A stretch of 64,000 nucleotides of DNA, taken from contig NZ_JBFEFG010000247.1 in NCBI RefSeq assembly GCF_040718835.1, forward strand, positions 62,001-126,000, given 5' to 3'. The notes under the pieces were generated by a model that saw only the letters and a program-made list of their open reading frames with translations, was not told where the DNA came from and did not search any database. Shown one piece after another: positions 51,831-62,555 of the stretch. The position numbers were made by a program, and so were the translations under genes. Every line of letters begins with the position of its first letter. Within the stretch, counting starts at the first letter, position 1. Source of the stretch: Bremerella sp. JC817. GTDB taxonomy: Bacteria; Planctomycetota; Planctomycetia; Pirellulales; Pirellulaceae.

Positions 51831-52793
51831 ATGGAGACGCCTGGTTTTCTCGAGCCCTTCAAGGGCCGCTGGACAAAGCGGCATCTGCTCGATTTGGAAA
51901 GTTTATCGTCGGACGAAATCACCCTTCTTCTCGACGTTGCTCAAGCGTTCAAAGAATCCACCAACAATTGCCGCACCAAGTTGTCGGTCCTGACGGGACG
52001 GACGAGCGTCAATTTATTCTTTGAAGACTCGACCCGGACTCGAACCAGTTTCTCGCTGGCTTCCCGTCGCCTGGGGGCCGATGTGATCGAGTTCTCCGCT
52101 TCCAGCAGCAGTCTCTCCAAAGGGGAAACGCTGCTCGATACGGCCAAGACCATCCAGTCGATGTGCATCGATACGCTTGTCTGTCGCCACAAGGCCCCGG
52201 GCACGCCGCAGATGCTGGCCGAGAACCTCGACTGCGGTGTGATCAACGCCGGCGACGGCCCGCACGAGCATCCGACGCAAGGTCTGCTCGACATTCTGAC
52301 TATTCGTCAACATCGAGGCGACCTCGCCGGCAAAACGGTGGCCCTGGTGGGCGATATTGCCCATAGCCGAACCGCTCGGTCGAATATCTGGGGCCTGCAA
52401 AAGCTGGGGGCCCATGTGATCGTTTGTGGTCCTTCGACGCTCGTCTCGCGACGCTGGGAAGAGTTTGGCGTCGAGGTCTCGCATGATCTCGATTCGATCC
52501 TGGAACGCTGCGACGTGTTAAACCTGCTGCGAATCCAGTTCGAGCGGCAATACACTCGGCCATTCCCATCGGTTCGCGAATATGCCTTGTTGTATGCCAT
52601 GGATCGCAAGCGAATGCAGCGGGCCAAGTCCGACATTTTGATCATGGCACCCGGACCTATTAACCGTGGTGTCGAGATCACGCCTGAAGTGGCCGACGGC
52701 GAGCACTCGGTCATTCTGCACCAGGTGAATAATGGTTTGGCGGTCCGCATGGCGGCGATGTGGCTCCTCAACGAAGGCCGGGCAACCACTTAA
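51831..52793 (+). CDS. pyrB: Aspartate carbamoyltransferase catalytic subunit
   Basis: A 320-residue enzyme joining carbamoyl phosphate and aspartate in pyrimidine synthesis. FFEDSTRTRTSFSLASRRLGA is the STRT carbamoyl-phosphate loop, SSSLSKGETLLDTAKTI is the 80s loop, and GPHEHPTQGLLDILTI and GDIAHSRTARSN complete the family pattern. Length is usual (about 310). The ATG at 51831 is preferred over upstream GTG. It is followed 4 bases later by the dihydroorotase-like gene, which probably forms a complex with it. Confidence 0.96.
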   Translation: METPGFLEPFKGRWTKRHLLDLESLSSDEITLLLDVAQAFKESTNNCRTKLSVLTGRTSVNLFFEDSTRTRTSFSLASRRLGADVIEFSASSSSLSKGETLLDTAKTIQSMCIDTLVCRHKAPGTPQMLAENLDCGVINAGDGPHEHPTQGLLDILTIRQHRGDLAGKTVALVGDIAHSRTARSNIWGLQKLGAHVIVCGPSTLVSRRWEEFGVEVSHDLDSILERCDVLNLLRIQFERQYTRPFPSVREYALLYAMDRKRMQRAKSDILIMAPGPINRGVEITPEVADGEHSVILHQVNNGLAVRMAAMWLLNEGRATT

Positions 52794-52797
52794 GCGG

Positions 52798-54093
52798 ATG
52801 TTGGAAAAGATGCTTCGAACGCTAATTCAAAATGGTCGGGTTATCGACCCAAGCCAAAACATCGATCGCGTCACGAACCTGTTAATCGAGGAAGGTCGCA
52901 TTGCCGCGATTGACGTCCCGGCAGATGGCAGTGCCCACGTGATCGACGCGACCGGCAAGCTGGTCGTCCCAGGACTGATCGATCTGCATGTCCAAATTCG
53001 CGAACCAGGTTTCGAGGAAGACGAAACGATCGAGTCTGCCGCCTATGCCGCACTGGCAGGAGGCTTCACTTCGATCGCCGCGATCTCTGAAACGAACCCG
53101 CCGGTCGATAGTGCCGCCGCAGTGACGTACCTCGGACGTCAGGCGTCGGAAGCGGATCACTGCAATGTGTATCCGGTGGCCTGCGTCAGCAGCGGACGTC
53201 ATGGCGAAGAGATGGCCGAAATCGGCATTCTGCATAATGCCGGGGCGATTGCTTTTAGTGATGGTCAACGCCCAGTCTCGAATCCCGAGCTTCTGCGTCG
53301 TGCGTTGGAATACACCTTGATGTTCGGTCGCCCGGTCCTCAATCGGCCCGAGATGGTCGAGCTCTCGCGCGACGGTGTCATGCACGATGGTTCGATCAGC
53401 ACGGTGTTGGGGCTCGCTCCGATGCCGGCTGAAGCAGAAGACGTGATGGCGGCGCGGGACATTCGTATCTGTGAAGCCACCGGCGGCAAGCTGCACCTAT
53501 TGGCAATTTCGTGCAGCGGTACGGTCGAGATCTTACGCCGGGCCAAAGATCGTGGCGTGGGCGTTTCGGCCAGTATCTGTGCCTATCAGTTCGCCCTGAC
53601 CGACGAAGCGATGCGAGGTTTCGACACCAGTTTGAAGCTGAATCCACCGCTTCGTTCGCAAGATCATATCGACGCGTGCATCGCCGGCTTGAACGATGGC
53701 ACGATCGACGTGATTGCCAGTGGGCATGCTCCCCGTTCTTCGGAAAAGAAGATGTGTGCGATCACGGAAGCACCTTTCGGGATGGTTGGTCTCGAGACCG
53801 CGCTGGGTCTGGTTGGGACGCACCTGGTGAAGAGTGGCAAAGTCGATTGGCCGACCATCGTGCGAGCCATGTCGACCAACGCCGCGAAGGTGCTGGGTAT
53901 CGAAAAGGGAACGCTTCAAGCAGGTGCCGATGCCGATGTAACGATCATCGACCCGGACCTGGCGTGGAAGGTCGATACGTCGGCCTATCGCTCGAAGAGC
54001 TTCAATTGTCCGTTCCAAGGCGTCACGCTCACAGGACGCGCGGTCGAAACGATCGTAGGCGGAATCACCAAGTTCCGATACGATGGAACGTAG
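52798..54093 (+). CDS. Dihydroorotase-like protein lacking metal ligands (PyrC'-like)
   Basis: A 431-residue dihydroorotase-fold protein. Its framework is normal (GKLVVPGLIDLHVQIREPG, EATGGKLHLLAISCSG, VIASGHAPRSSEKKM). In active enzymes the first motif is DxHxHxREPG; here the second His is Gln66. The metal His in the HxxHxS motif is Ala236, and the catalytic Asp of DHAPH is Gly309, with Arg after Pro. The pattern 'QFALTDEAM' replaces the usual HHL. No zinc site remains, so it should not cyclise carbamoyl-aspartate. As in pseudomonads, PyrC' may serve to assemble aspartate carbamoyltransferase. pyrB overlaps it closely. A true dihydroorotase must be elsewhere. Confidence 0.87.
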   Translation: MLEKMLRTLIQNGRVIDPSQNIDRVTNLLIEEGRIAAIDVPADGSAHVIDATGKLVVPGLIDLHVQIREPGFEEDETIESAAYAALAGGFTSIAAISETNPPVDSAAAVTYLGRQASEADHCNVYPVACVSSGRHGEEMAEIGILHNAGAIAFSDGQRPVSNPELLRRALEYTLMFGRPVLNRPEMVELSRDGVMHDGSISTVLGLAPMPAEAEDVMAARDIRICEATGGKLHLLAISCSGTVEILRRAKDRGVGVSASICAYQFALTDEAMRGFDTSLKLNPPLRSQDHIDACIAGLNDGTIDVIASGHAPRSSEKKMCAITEAPFGMVGLETALGLVGTHLVKSGKVDWPTIVRAMSTNAAKVLGIEKGTLQAGADADVTIIDPDLAWKVDTSAYRSKSFNCPFQGVTLTGRAVETIVGGITKFRYDGT

Positions 54094-54150
54094 TGCACTT
54101 CGCGGTGCTTTCCAGGGCCATTCCTTTGCAGCCGAGAAGCTTCCGCTGTC

Positions 54151-54855
54151 ATGCCGCTCATTATCGACGGATACAATCTGCTTTTCGCCGCTGGGCTAGT
54201 AGGGTCTGTCGATGGAGAAGGTTCCTTTGAAGGGGAACGTAGGGCACTGCTCGACGCGCTGTTACGCGTGATCGATCCGAAGGAGCTGACCCAGACGGTC
54301 GTCGTCTTCGACTCGGCGAAAGCTCCGCCCGGCTTACCGCGAGTCTATAACCATCAGCAGATCACCGTGCGGTTTGCCAGCGGCTATACCGATGCGGATG
54401 AAATGATCGAAGAGTTGATTCGCGATCATCATGCCCCCAAGCGGCTAACGGTTGTTTCCAGCGATCATCGCGTGCAACGGGCAGCTCGCCGACGCCGAGC
54501 CACAGCGATCGATAGCGATAGCTGGTATCGCTTGATGCGGCAAACGCGGCAGCGGATTCGTCAGCAGGAAGCTCTCAAGCCGCCACCTCCCAAACAACCT
54601 TCCACCCCGGCGATTCCGGACTCGGAAGTGAATGAATGGCTAGAGTTCTTTGGCGATATTGATGTCGACGAGTTGGCTCCGAAAGATTCGCCTGCCAAGC
54701 GTAGTGCCCCTTCGCCGGTCGAAGATGCTCCGGCGAAGTCTGCCAAGCCAGGGCGCAAGAAGCTGCAGCCAAGCGAAACGAAAGAAGGGGCCCTGGGCGT
54801 GTTCGACGACGCCTATCTCAAGAAGATCGCTCAGGAATTCTTCGGTGATACCTGA
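54151..54855 (+). CDS. NYN/YacP-type RNA-processing nuclease
   Basis: A 234-residue protein. MPLIIDGYNLLFAAG is the opening of NYN-domain nucleases with the first metal Asp. VVVFDSAKAPPG, YTDADEMIEELI and LTVVSSDHRVQRAARRR provide the remaining acidic residues of the PIN-like fold. The C-terminal 80 residues are Pro/Lys/Ala-rich. YacP-type proteins process structured RNA. It follows the dihydroorotase-like gene by 57 bases and ends about 30 bases before the terminator. Confidence 0.9.
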   Translation: MPLIIDGYNLLFAAGLVGSVDGEGSFEGERRALLDALLRVIDPKELTQTVVVFDSAKAPPGLPRVYNHQQITVRFASGYTDADEMIEELIRDHHAPKRLTVVSSDHRVQRAARRRRATAIDSDSWYRLMRQTRQRIRQQEALKPPPPKQPSTPAIPDSEVNEWLEFFGDIDVDELAPKDSPAKRSAPSPVEDAPAKSAKPGRKKLQPSETKEGALGVFDDAYLKKIAQEFFGDT

Positions 54856-54884
54856 CACTCTGTTTAGTCGCGACGAACGCCTAC

Positions 54885-54917
54885 GAAAAAAGGCAACGCG
54901 ATTCATCACGTTGCCTT
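54885..54917 (-). terminator. Intrinsic terminator of purD
   Basis: AAGGCAACG and CGTTGCCTT form a 9-bp stem with a 10-base loop. Read on the minus strand it is followed by six T. It lies 33 bases past the purD stop, and also close to the convergent YacP stop. Confidence 0.85.
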
Positions 54918-54949
54918 GATTCGATTTTATGCGATGCATCTGTTCTCGA

Positions 54950-56245
54950 TTACGAGTGTCGCAGAGCCTTGTCCGAGATGTCTTTGCGGCACCAGGCACC
55001 ATCCCAGCGGATGCATTTCACGGCGGTGTAGGCCTTCAGCTTGGCAGCCGAGATGGTATCGCCGATTGCCGTCACGCCGAGGACGCGGCCACCGTTGGTG
55101 ACAATCTGGTCCCCCTCGAACTTCGTGCCGGCATGGAACACTTTGACATCTTCCAGCTTGGCTGCTTCTTCGAGGCCTCGGATTGGCTTCCCTTTTTCGT
55201 AGTTGCCTGGGTAGCCTTCCGAGGCCATCACCACGCAAACTGCCGGACGGGTATCCCATTCCGGAGAATCGATCGAATCGAGGCGACCTTCCGCACACGC
55301 TTCCAGAATGTCAGCCAGGTCCGACTTCAGTCGCATCAAGATCGGCTGGCATTCGGGATCGCCGAAACGAACGTTGTATTCCAGAACCTTCGGACCTTGG
55401 TTGGTCATCATCAGGCCAGCATATAGCACGCCTTGGAATGGGTTACGGGCCCGCTTCATGCCATGCACGGTCGGAACCAGAACCTTCTCTTCCAGCATCT
55501 GCATGACCTGCGGGGTCACCAGTGGCGTCGGTGAGTAGGCCCCCATGCCACCGGTGTTCGGTCCCTGATCGTCATCGTAGGCAGGCTTATGGTCTTGAGC
55601 TGGTGGCAGCGTCAGGATCGTTTTTCCGTCGGTGATCGCCAGCACGCTTGCTTCTTCGCCATCGAGACGTTCTTCGATGATGATCTGGGCGCCGGCATCG
55701 CCGAAGACCCGTTGGCGCCCGATCTGATCGATCGCTTCCAGGGCTTCATCGGCCGTATCGCAGACGGTCACACCCTTACCGGCAGCCAGGCCGTCCGCCT
55801 TGATCACCACATTGACGTCCTCCCCTTCATGGGGGAATCGGTCTTTGATGTAGCGGGCAGCCGCATCCGCTTCGCGGAAGACACGATAGTCGGCGGTCGG
55901 GACGTCGGCACTGCGGAGGGTTTGCTTGCAGAACGCCTTGCTTCCTTCGAGCTGGGCGGCGGCTTTGTTAGGACCGAAGATCTTCAGGCCTTGTTCGCGG
56001 AAGTAATCGACCGCGCCGGCAACCAGCGGAGCTTCCGGCCCGACCACCGTCAGCCCGACGTCGTTTCGCTTGGCAAACGCAACCAGGGCAGGGAAGTCGG
56101 TTTCAGGAATCGCAATGTTTTCGGCATCGATCTGGGTACCGGCGTTTCCTGGGGCAACGAAGACGTTGCGGACGCGGGAGCTTTGCGACAATTTCCAAGC
56201 CAGGGCGTGTTCGCGACCGCCAGAACCGAGGACCAATACGTTCAT
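54950..56245 (-). CDS. purD: Phosphoribosylamine-glycine ligase
   Basis: A 431-residue ATP-grasp enzyme making glycinamide ribonucleotide in purine synthesis. MNVLVLGSGGREHALAWKL is the family start; VVIKADGLAAGKGVTVC is the ATP-binding Lys loop. GGMGAYSPTPLVTP and GLMMTNQGPKVLEYNVRFGDPECQ are catalytic-domain blocks. Length matches the usual 425-430. No other pur genes are adjacent; it is convergent with YacP. Confidence 0.97.
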   Translation of the reverse strand: MNVLVLGSGGREHALAWKLSQSSRVRNVFVAPGNAGTQIDAENIAIPETDFPALVAFAKRNDVGLTVVGPEAPLVAGAVDYFREQGLKIFGPNKAAAQLEGSKAFCKQTLRSADVPTADYRVFREADAAARYIKDRFPHEGEDVNVVIKADGLAAGKGVTVCDTADEALEAIDQIGRQRVFGDAGAQIIIEERLDGEEASVLAITDGKTILTLPPAQDHKPAYDDDQGPNTGGMGAYSPTPLVTPQVMQMLEEKVLVPTVHGMKRARNPFQGVLYAGLMMTNQGPKVLEYNVRFGDPECQPILMRLKSDLADILEACAEGRLDSIDSPEWDTRPAVCVVMASEGYPGNYEKGKPIRGLEEAAKLEDVKVFHAGTKFEGDQIVTNGGRVLGVTAIGDTISAAKLKAYTAVKCIRWDGAWCRKDISDKALRHS

Positions 56246-56789
56246 AAGACTGTTGCCACTTCTAGGGCGTTAAAACAATCGGAGGGAAGGATCACGCAGT
56301 GTACCAAAATTAAGAAACTCTGCTCACCACCTCGTCGAATTCGGACATCCTGGAAGAAATCCGACATCTCAACCGTTTTCCGGGGCAGGAATGACCAAAA
56401 AGTGACGGTATATGAAAGATCGTAATGCTTGTTTCCGCCGGATCCTCTGGTAAAACAGGCAAACTGCGAGGATATCCTACCTAATCACCGCTTTGCGGTT
56501 CCTGCCCCCATGTTGAGGTCGCCTGCGGATCTATCAGCTTTTGAGAACTTTTACAGCCATCTGAAACCATCTCCAAGGGGGTGGAACTAGAACTGTAAGA
56601 GGCGTAAAGTAGACGGATTGCGCTCCCCTCATTCGGGTGCGACATAAATCGCGGGCACGATCAGTACGGATGTTTATAATGTGATGTGACGTAAAGCGAC
56701 TAAATTTCGCTCTATGTCCTTTGCTTTTCGCAGCCTGCCTTCGCTTCCCCCCACCTACTAAGAAAATCAAAGCAACTAAAGGAGTTCAA
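56246..56789. promoter_or_regulatory. Promoter region upstream of the cupredoxin genes
   Basis: A stretch of 544 bases with no gene, between purD (minus) and the cupredoxin pair (plus). A perfect TATAAT stands at 56675-56680, about 110 bases before the first start codon. No good -35 is seen at the usual distance. Confidence 0.45.
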
Positions 56790-57569
56790 ATGAAGTCATT
56801 GCAACTGGGATTGATGTTGTTGGCTGCCATCGGGCTGTCGGTCCAGGCTGCCGCCGCCCAAGAATGGGGAACGGTCACTGGCCGGTTCGTCGTTGATGGC
56901 AAAGTCGCTACCCTCCCTGCTGATGATGTCACGAAGGACGCTGGTTTCTGTGGCGCTAAACTTCCGAATCAAACGCTGGTCGTTGGTGAAGATGGTGGCC
57001 TGAAGAACGTTGCCGTTTGGCTCTACCTTGATCGCGGTCAAGACGCTCCAGCCGTTCACCCATCGTACGCCGAAGCTGCCAAGAAGCCTGTCGTTATCGA
57101 CAACAAGGCTTGCTTGTACGAACCACACGTCTCGGCCGTCGTGGTTGGTCAGCCAGTCGAGTTCAAGAACTCGGACCCAATTCCCCATAACTTCAAGGTG
57201 GAAGGCTTCGCCAACGCTGGCATGAACAACCTGGTTCCTGTTGGTGGCGTTTACGAACACAAGTTCGACAGCGAAGAACGTTACCCAATGAACGCCAGCT
57301 GCTCGATCCACCCTTGGATGACCGCCAAGATCGTTGTTCGCGAACTGCCTTACATGGCTGTCAGCGCCGAAGACGGTACGTTCACCATCGAAAACCTGCC
57401 AGTCGGTAAGCACAAACTGCAGGTCTGGCACGAAATTCCTGGCACCGTCAAGGAAATGCAGGTCGGTGGCAAGAAGGTCAAAGACCGTAAGGGGCTGTTG
57501 GAAATCGAAGTCAAGGCTGGCCAGAACGATCTGGGCAACCTGGTGATTGACGCTGGCGACCTGAAATAA
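56790..57569 (+). CDS. Secreted cupredoxin-like protein with C-terminal beta domain (copy 1)
   Basis: A 259-residue secreted protein. The ATG at 56790 has AAAGGAG upstream and a signal peptide ending AAAQEWG. The candidate type-1 copper ligands are His133 in DPIPHNF and Cys171/His174/Met177 in NASCSIHPWM. Two further Cys (54, 108) may form a disulfide. The C-terminal 70 residues (GTFTIENLPVGKHKLQVWHEIPG) form a carboxypeptidase-regulatory-like sandwich. Likely electron carrier or copper donor to the adjacent oxidase. It is 28 bases from a close paralog. Confidence 0.83.
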   Translation: MKSLQLGLMLLAAIGLSVQAAAAQEWGTVTGRFVVDGKVATLPADDVTKDAGFCGAKLPNQTLVVGEDGGLKNVAVWLYLDRGQDAPAVHPSYAEAAKKPVVIDNKACLYEPHVSAVVVGQPVEFKNSDPIPHNFKVEGFANAGMNNLVPVGGVYEHKFDSEERYPMNASCSIHPWMTAKIVVRELPYMAVSAEDGTFTIENLPVGKHKLQVWHEIPGTVKEMQVGGKKVKDRKGLLEIEVKAGQNDLGNLVIDAGDLK

Positions 57570-57597
57570 CGCAGCCCTTTCGCGGGAGATTTCCCCG

Positions 57598-58386
57598 ATG
57601 AAGACAGCGAGATTCAGTCTATTGGTCATGTTGGTCCTGAGCGTCTTCGCTCAGGGCCTGATGGCGGAAGAATGGGGAGACGTCCAAGGACGTTTCATCG
57701 TTCAAGGTAATCCAGGCCCGGCACCCGGGCTGGCAATTCCAGCGGCACTCGTTGGCTTTTGCGGCGGAGGTGCCATTGCGAATCCGGCCTTACGGATAGG
57801 CAACCAAGGCGAACTACAAGACGTCGCTTTGTGGTTGTACCTTGGGCGCAATGAAGAGGCCCCTAAGCCTCACCCGATGTATGAAAAGCTTCGGGCGAAC
57901 AAAGTTGTGATTCGCAACGCTGGCTGTTTGTACGATCCGATCATGTCACTGGTCCGTCCAGGTCAGAAGATCGAGTTCGTCAATGCCGACCCGATCCCTC
58001 ACAACTTTAAAGTCGAAGGATTCAAAAACGCCGGCATTAATTTTTTGCTGGCGGCAGGCAAGTCACAGGTAGAGACGTTCGCTGATGAGGAACGCTACCC
58101 GATGAGTGCCGGATGCAATATCCATCCCTGGATGGATGCATTTATCGTGATTCGCGAATCGCCTTACATGGCGGTCAGCGGAGAAGACGGAAAATTCAAA
58201 ATCGAGAAGCTGCCAGTCGGGAAGCACACCTTCCAGGTCTGGCACGGCAATCCTGGCAGCCTGAAGCAGATGAAAATCGGCGGTGAGGTTGTCAAAGATA
58301 AGAAGGGGCTGATCGAAATTGACGTCAAGCCAGGCCTGAATGACCTGGGGGATATTGAAGTCGATTTCGCGTTGCTCCAGAAGTAA
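57598..58386 (+). CDS. Secreted cupredoxin-like protein with C-terminal beta domain (copy 2)
   Basis: A 262-residue paralog of the preceding gene, with signal peptide ending AEEWGD. Candidate ligands are His135 in DPIPHNF and Cys173/His176/Met179 in SAGCNIHPWM; Cys55 and Cys110 match the second Cys pair of copy 1. The C-terminal sandwich (GKFKIEKLPVGKHTFQVWHGNPG) is also shared. The two genes are probably a tandem duplication. The gene ends at a terminator, so the oxidase operon has its own promoter. Confidence 0.83.
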   Translation: MKTARFSLLVMLVLSVFAQGLMAEEWGDVQGRFIVQGNPGPAPGLAIPAALVGFCGGGAIANPALRIGNQGELQDVALWLYLGRNEEAPKPHPMYEKLRANKVVIRNAGCLYDPIMSLVRPGQKIEFVNADPIPHNFKVEGFKNAGINFLLAAGKSQVETFADEERYPMSAGCNIHPWMDAFIVIRESPYMAVSGEDGKFKIEKLPVGKHTFQVWHGNPGSLKQMKIGGEVVKDKKGLIEIDVKPGLNDLGDIEVDFALLQK

Positions 58387-58405
58387 CTTGCCAGGCAAAC
58401 CATGC

Positions 58406-58445
58406 GGAGCGCGGCCCTCGATTGGGACCGCGCTCGTTTATTTGA
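58406..58445 (+). terminator. Terminator after the cupredoxin pair
   Basis: GAGCGCGG and CCGCGCTC form an 8-bp GC-rich stem with a short inner stem, followed by GTTTATTTG. It separates the cupredoxin unit from the cytochrome/oxidase operon. Confidence 0.65.
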
Positions 58446-58560
58446 ATTTCGCCTGACGGTTGACCTAATGAACTAGGTGCAGCGGCGTCAGGTACCTTTC
58501 AACATTACATTTTTGTCAGCGAGACCGCCTCGATTCCCTGGCGGTGAACTGGAACTCACA

Positions 58561-59859
58561 ATGCACATCAGCCAGGCCCCTGAGTTTGGCGGACGACACT
58601 GGGCGGGAGGCCTGGCGGTTACCGCACTGATCGGGGTTATCGTCGGATGCTCTTCCGAGCCAGCCAAGTTCGAGCCGAACCGGATCGCCATGCACAAGGC
58701 AGAGATCACGCTCGGCATCACGTTGGATCCCAAGTACCAGGTCGAGCCGATCGCGAAGATTCTGTCCGATTCGTTTGGTACCCCGGACGAACCGATCGTA
58801 CCGGAAGTGGAAGACATCGATCAGGTTTTCGATCTCGAACATCTCAAGATGGCGGCTGGCCCTTACGGCAGTGAGGAAGATGGCACGCCACGTGGTTTGT
58901 ATCGACAGCATTGTGTGCATTGCCATGGCATCACCGGCAATGGTCGCGGCCCGACGGCTGCCTTTCTGAACCCTTACCCGCGCGACTTCCGCATGGGTAA
59001 GTACAAGTGGAAGTCGACCAAGACCGGCACGCCTCCGACCCACGACGATCTGAAACGAGTGATCTCGGACGGCGTACCTGGCACCGCAATGCCTAGCTTC
59101 AAACTGCTGCCGGAAGAAGAAATCGAAGCCCTCACGCAATACGTGAAGTACCTGTCGCTGCGAGGGGAACTCGAACGCAATTTGCTGCTGGAGTTCTCGG
59201 ACCTCGACTGCTCGGTGGTGAAGCCCGCCGACCAGCGAACCAAAGAAGAAAAAGAATACGTCGCCAGCTTGTCGCCGGAAGAAATCCAAGAGGAAACCGA
59301 CGACCTCAACTCGGCGGTCGAAGAATTGACCGACCCGGAAGTGGTCAACGAGGACTTCCTCGCTCCGCTGGTCGAAGGCTGGGCCTACGCCTTTGAAGAC
59401 GTCACCGAAGTGCCTGAAAAGCCTGAGTCGGAATTGAAAGAGTCGTTGGCCGTTGGTCGCGATCTGTTTTTCAACAAAGGTGGCTGTGCCACGTGCCACG
59501 GTCAGTCGGCACTGGGGGATGGGCAGACCGCCGAAAACTTCTACGACGACTGGACCGAAGAGTATTACGATCCGAAGGACCCCTCGCAGCTAGAAGGTTT
59601 TCTGGCTTTGGGAGCGTTGCCGCCACGCAAGCTTGACCCACGTAACTTGCGTCTGGGCAACTTCCGCGGTGGGCGTCGCCCGGTCGATGTTTACTGGCGA
59701 ATTCGTAACGGCATCGAGGGTGCCAAGATGCCTGCCGCTCAGCAGTTGAGCGAAGAAGAAATCTGGCACGTTGTCGACTACGTTCGCAAAGGCTTGCCTT
59801 ACGACAGCCTGAGCCAACCGCCGGAACACGAGCAGGAAAACGTCCGGGTCCGAAACTAG
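58561..59859 (+). CDS. Diheme cytochrome c lipoprotein
   Basis: A 432-residue protein with two c-type heme sites, CVHCH near residue 118 and CATCH near 309. A hydrophobic segment ending VIVGC looks like a lipobox. Between the hemes lie helical, acidic stretches (EEIQEETDDLNSAVEELTD). After each CxxCH a Met-containing block follows (GTAMPSF and GAKMPAAQ), the likely sixth ligands. The start at 58561 gives a reasonable lead. Expected to deliver electrons to the oxidase encoded next, 81 bases downstream. Confidence 0.9.
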   Translation: MHISQAPEFGGRHWAGGLAVTALIGVIVGCSSEPAKFEPNRIAMHKAEITLGITLDPKYQVEPIAKILSDSFGTPDEPIVPEVEDIDQVFDLEHLKMAAGPYGSEEDGTPRGLYRQHCVHCHGITGNGRGPTAAFLNPYPRDFRMGKYKWKSTKTGTPPTHDDLKRVISDGVPGTAMPSFKLLPEEEIEALTQYVKYLSLRGELERNLLLEFSDLDCSVVKPADQRTKEEKEYVASLSPEEIQEETDDLNSAVEELTDPEVVNEDFLAPLVEGWAYAFEDVTEVPEKPESELKESLAVGRDLFFNKGGCATCHGQSALGDGQTAENFYDDWTEEYYDPKDPSQLEGFLALGALPPRKLDPRNLRLGNFRGGRRPVDVYWRIRNGIEGAKMPAAQQLSEEEIWHVVDYVRKGLPYDSLSQPPEHEQENVRVRN

Positions 59860-59940
59860 TACCGCATACCCGATTGGCATGGGGTGGCCTGGTCCGCCCG
59901 ACATACGCGTCAGCCACGGCTGAAAGTAGGAGAGTCCCTG

Positions 59941-60741
59941 GTGGGAAGATTCTGGAGTCTTGTTTTTCTCAGCATCCCGATCCTGGGGGTGGCCATTTTT
60001 ATATGGTCCGCCATGGGTTGGTATCCGCTGGAAGGTCATTGGTTTCCTGAACGCGTCGTCGCCAATTCGAGCATCGACCACCTGTTCTATGTCATCCTGG
60101 CACTGACGGGCATCGTGTTCGTGGGGACTGGCTTGTTGATGTTCTGGTTCCTGTGGAAGTACGACGGCAAGCATCACGAAGGCCCCGTCTTCTACTCGCA
60201 TGGTAGCCACTACCTGGAAGTGCTGTGGTCGGTGATCCCGGCAATCCTGCTGCTGTTCCTGGCGATCTATCAAATGGATGCCTGGGCGGGGGCTCGTATG
60301 CGTCGCCCAATGCTCGAGAACGGTCAGCCGAAGCCGCCGATCGCTCGCGTGACCGGCCGTCAGTTTGAATGGAAGATCCAATACCCAGGTGCCGATCAGA
60401 AGCTCGATACGGCAGACGATATCTACCTGGTGAATGAATTGCACGTGCCTCGTGACGAAGAGATCGTCCTCGAGATCACCGCCGAAGACGTGCTGCACAG
60501 CTTCTTTTTGCCGAACTTCCGCGAGAAGCAGGACGTGGTCCCAGGCATGAAACAGTACGTCTGGTTCAAGCCGGTGAAGGATGGCAAGTTCGACATCGTG
60601 TGTGCCGAGCTTTGCGGCTGGGGGCACTACAAGATGAAGGGGCAAATCACCGTCGAGTCGCGTAGTGATTACGATGCCTGGCTGAAGAAAGCCTACGACG
60701 ATCAAGAGTTGTCCGAGTTTACGCTGGCGGAGGCGGAGTAA
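59941..60741 (+). CDS. ctaC: Cytochrome c oxidase subunit II
   Basis: A 266-residue membrane-anchored CuA subunit. Two N-terminal helices (FWSLVFLSIPILGVAIF and FYVILALTGIVFVGTGLLMFW) precede the cupredoxin domain. The CuA site is Cys221-x3-Cys225-x3-His229-x2-Met232 in CAELCGWGHYKM, with Glu223 between, and an earlier His in VLHSFFLPNF. The start is a GTG with AGGAGA upstream; an ATG at 59884 has no such support. It follows the diheme cytochrome and overlaps closely with subunit I. Confidence 0.93.
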   Translation: MGRFWSLVFLSIPILGVAIFIWSAMGWYPLEGHWFPERVVANSSIDHLFYVILALTGIVFVGTGLLMFWFLWKYDGKHHEGPVFYSHGSHYLEVLWSVIPAILLLFLAIYQMDAWAGARMRRPMLENGQPKPPIARVTGRQFEWKIQYPGADQKLDTADDIYLVNELHVPRDEEIVLEITAEDVLHSFFLPNFREKQDVVPGMKQYVWFKPVKDGKFDIVCAELCGWGHYKMKGQITVESRSDYDAWLKKAYDDQELSEFTLAEAE

Positions 60742-60747
60742 CACACC

Positions 60748-62550
<1,803 letters not shown>

Positions 62551-62555
62551 GGCTC

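Noticed and set aside
51603..51884. 93-codon minus-strand frame over the NodT terminator
   Set aside because: Runs through the strong terminator hairpin and the pyrB start; clearly accidental.
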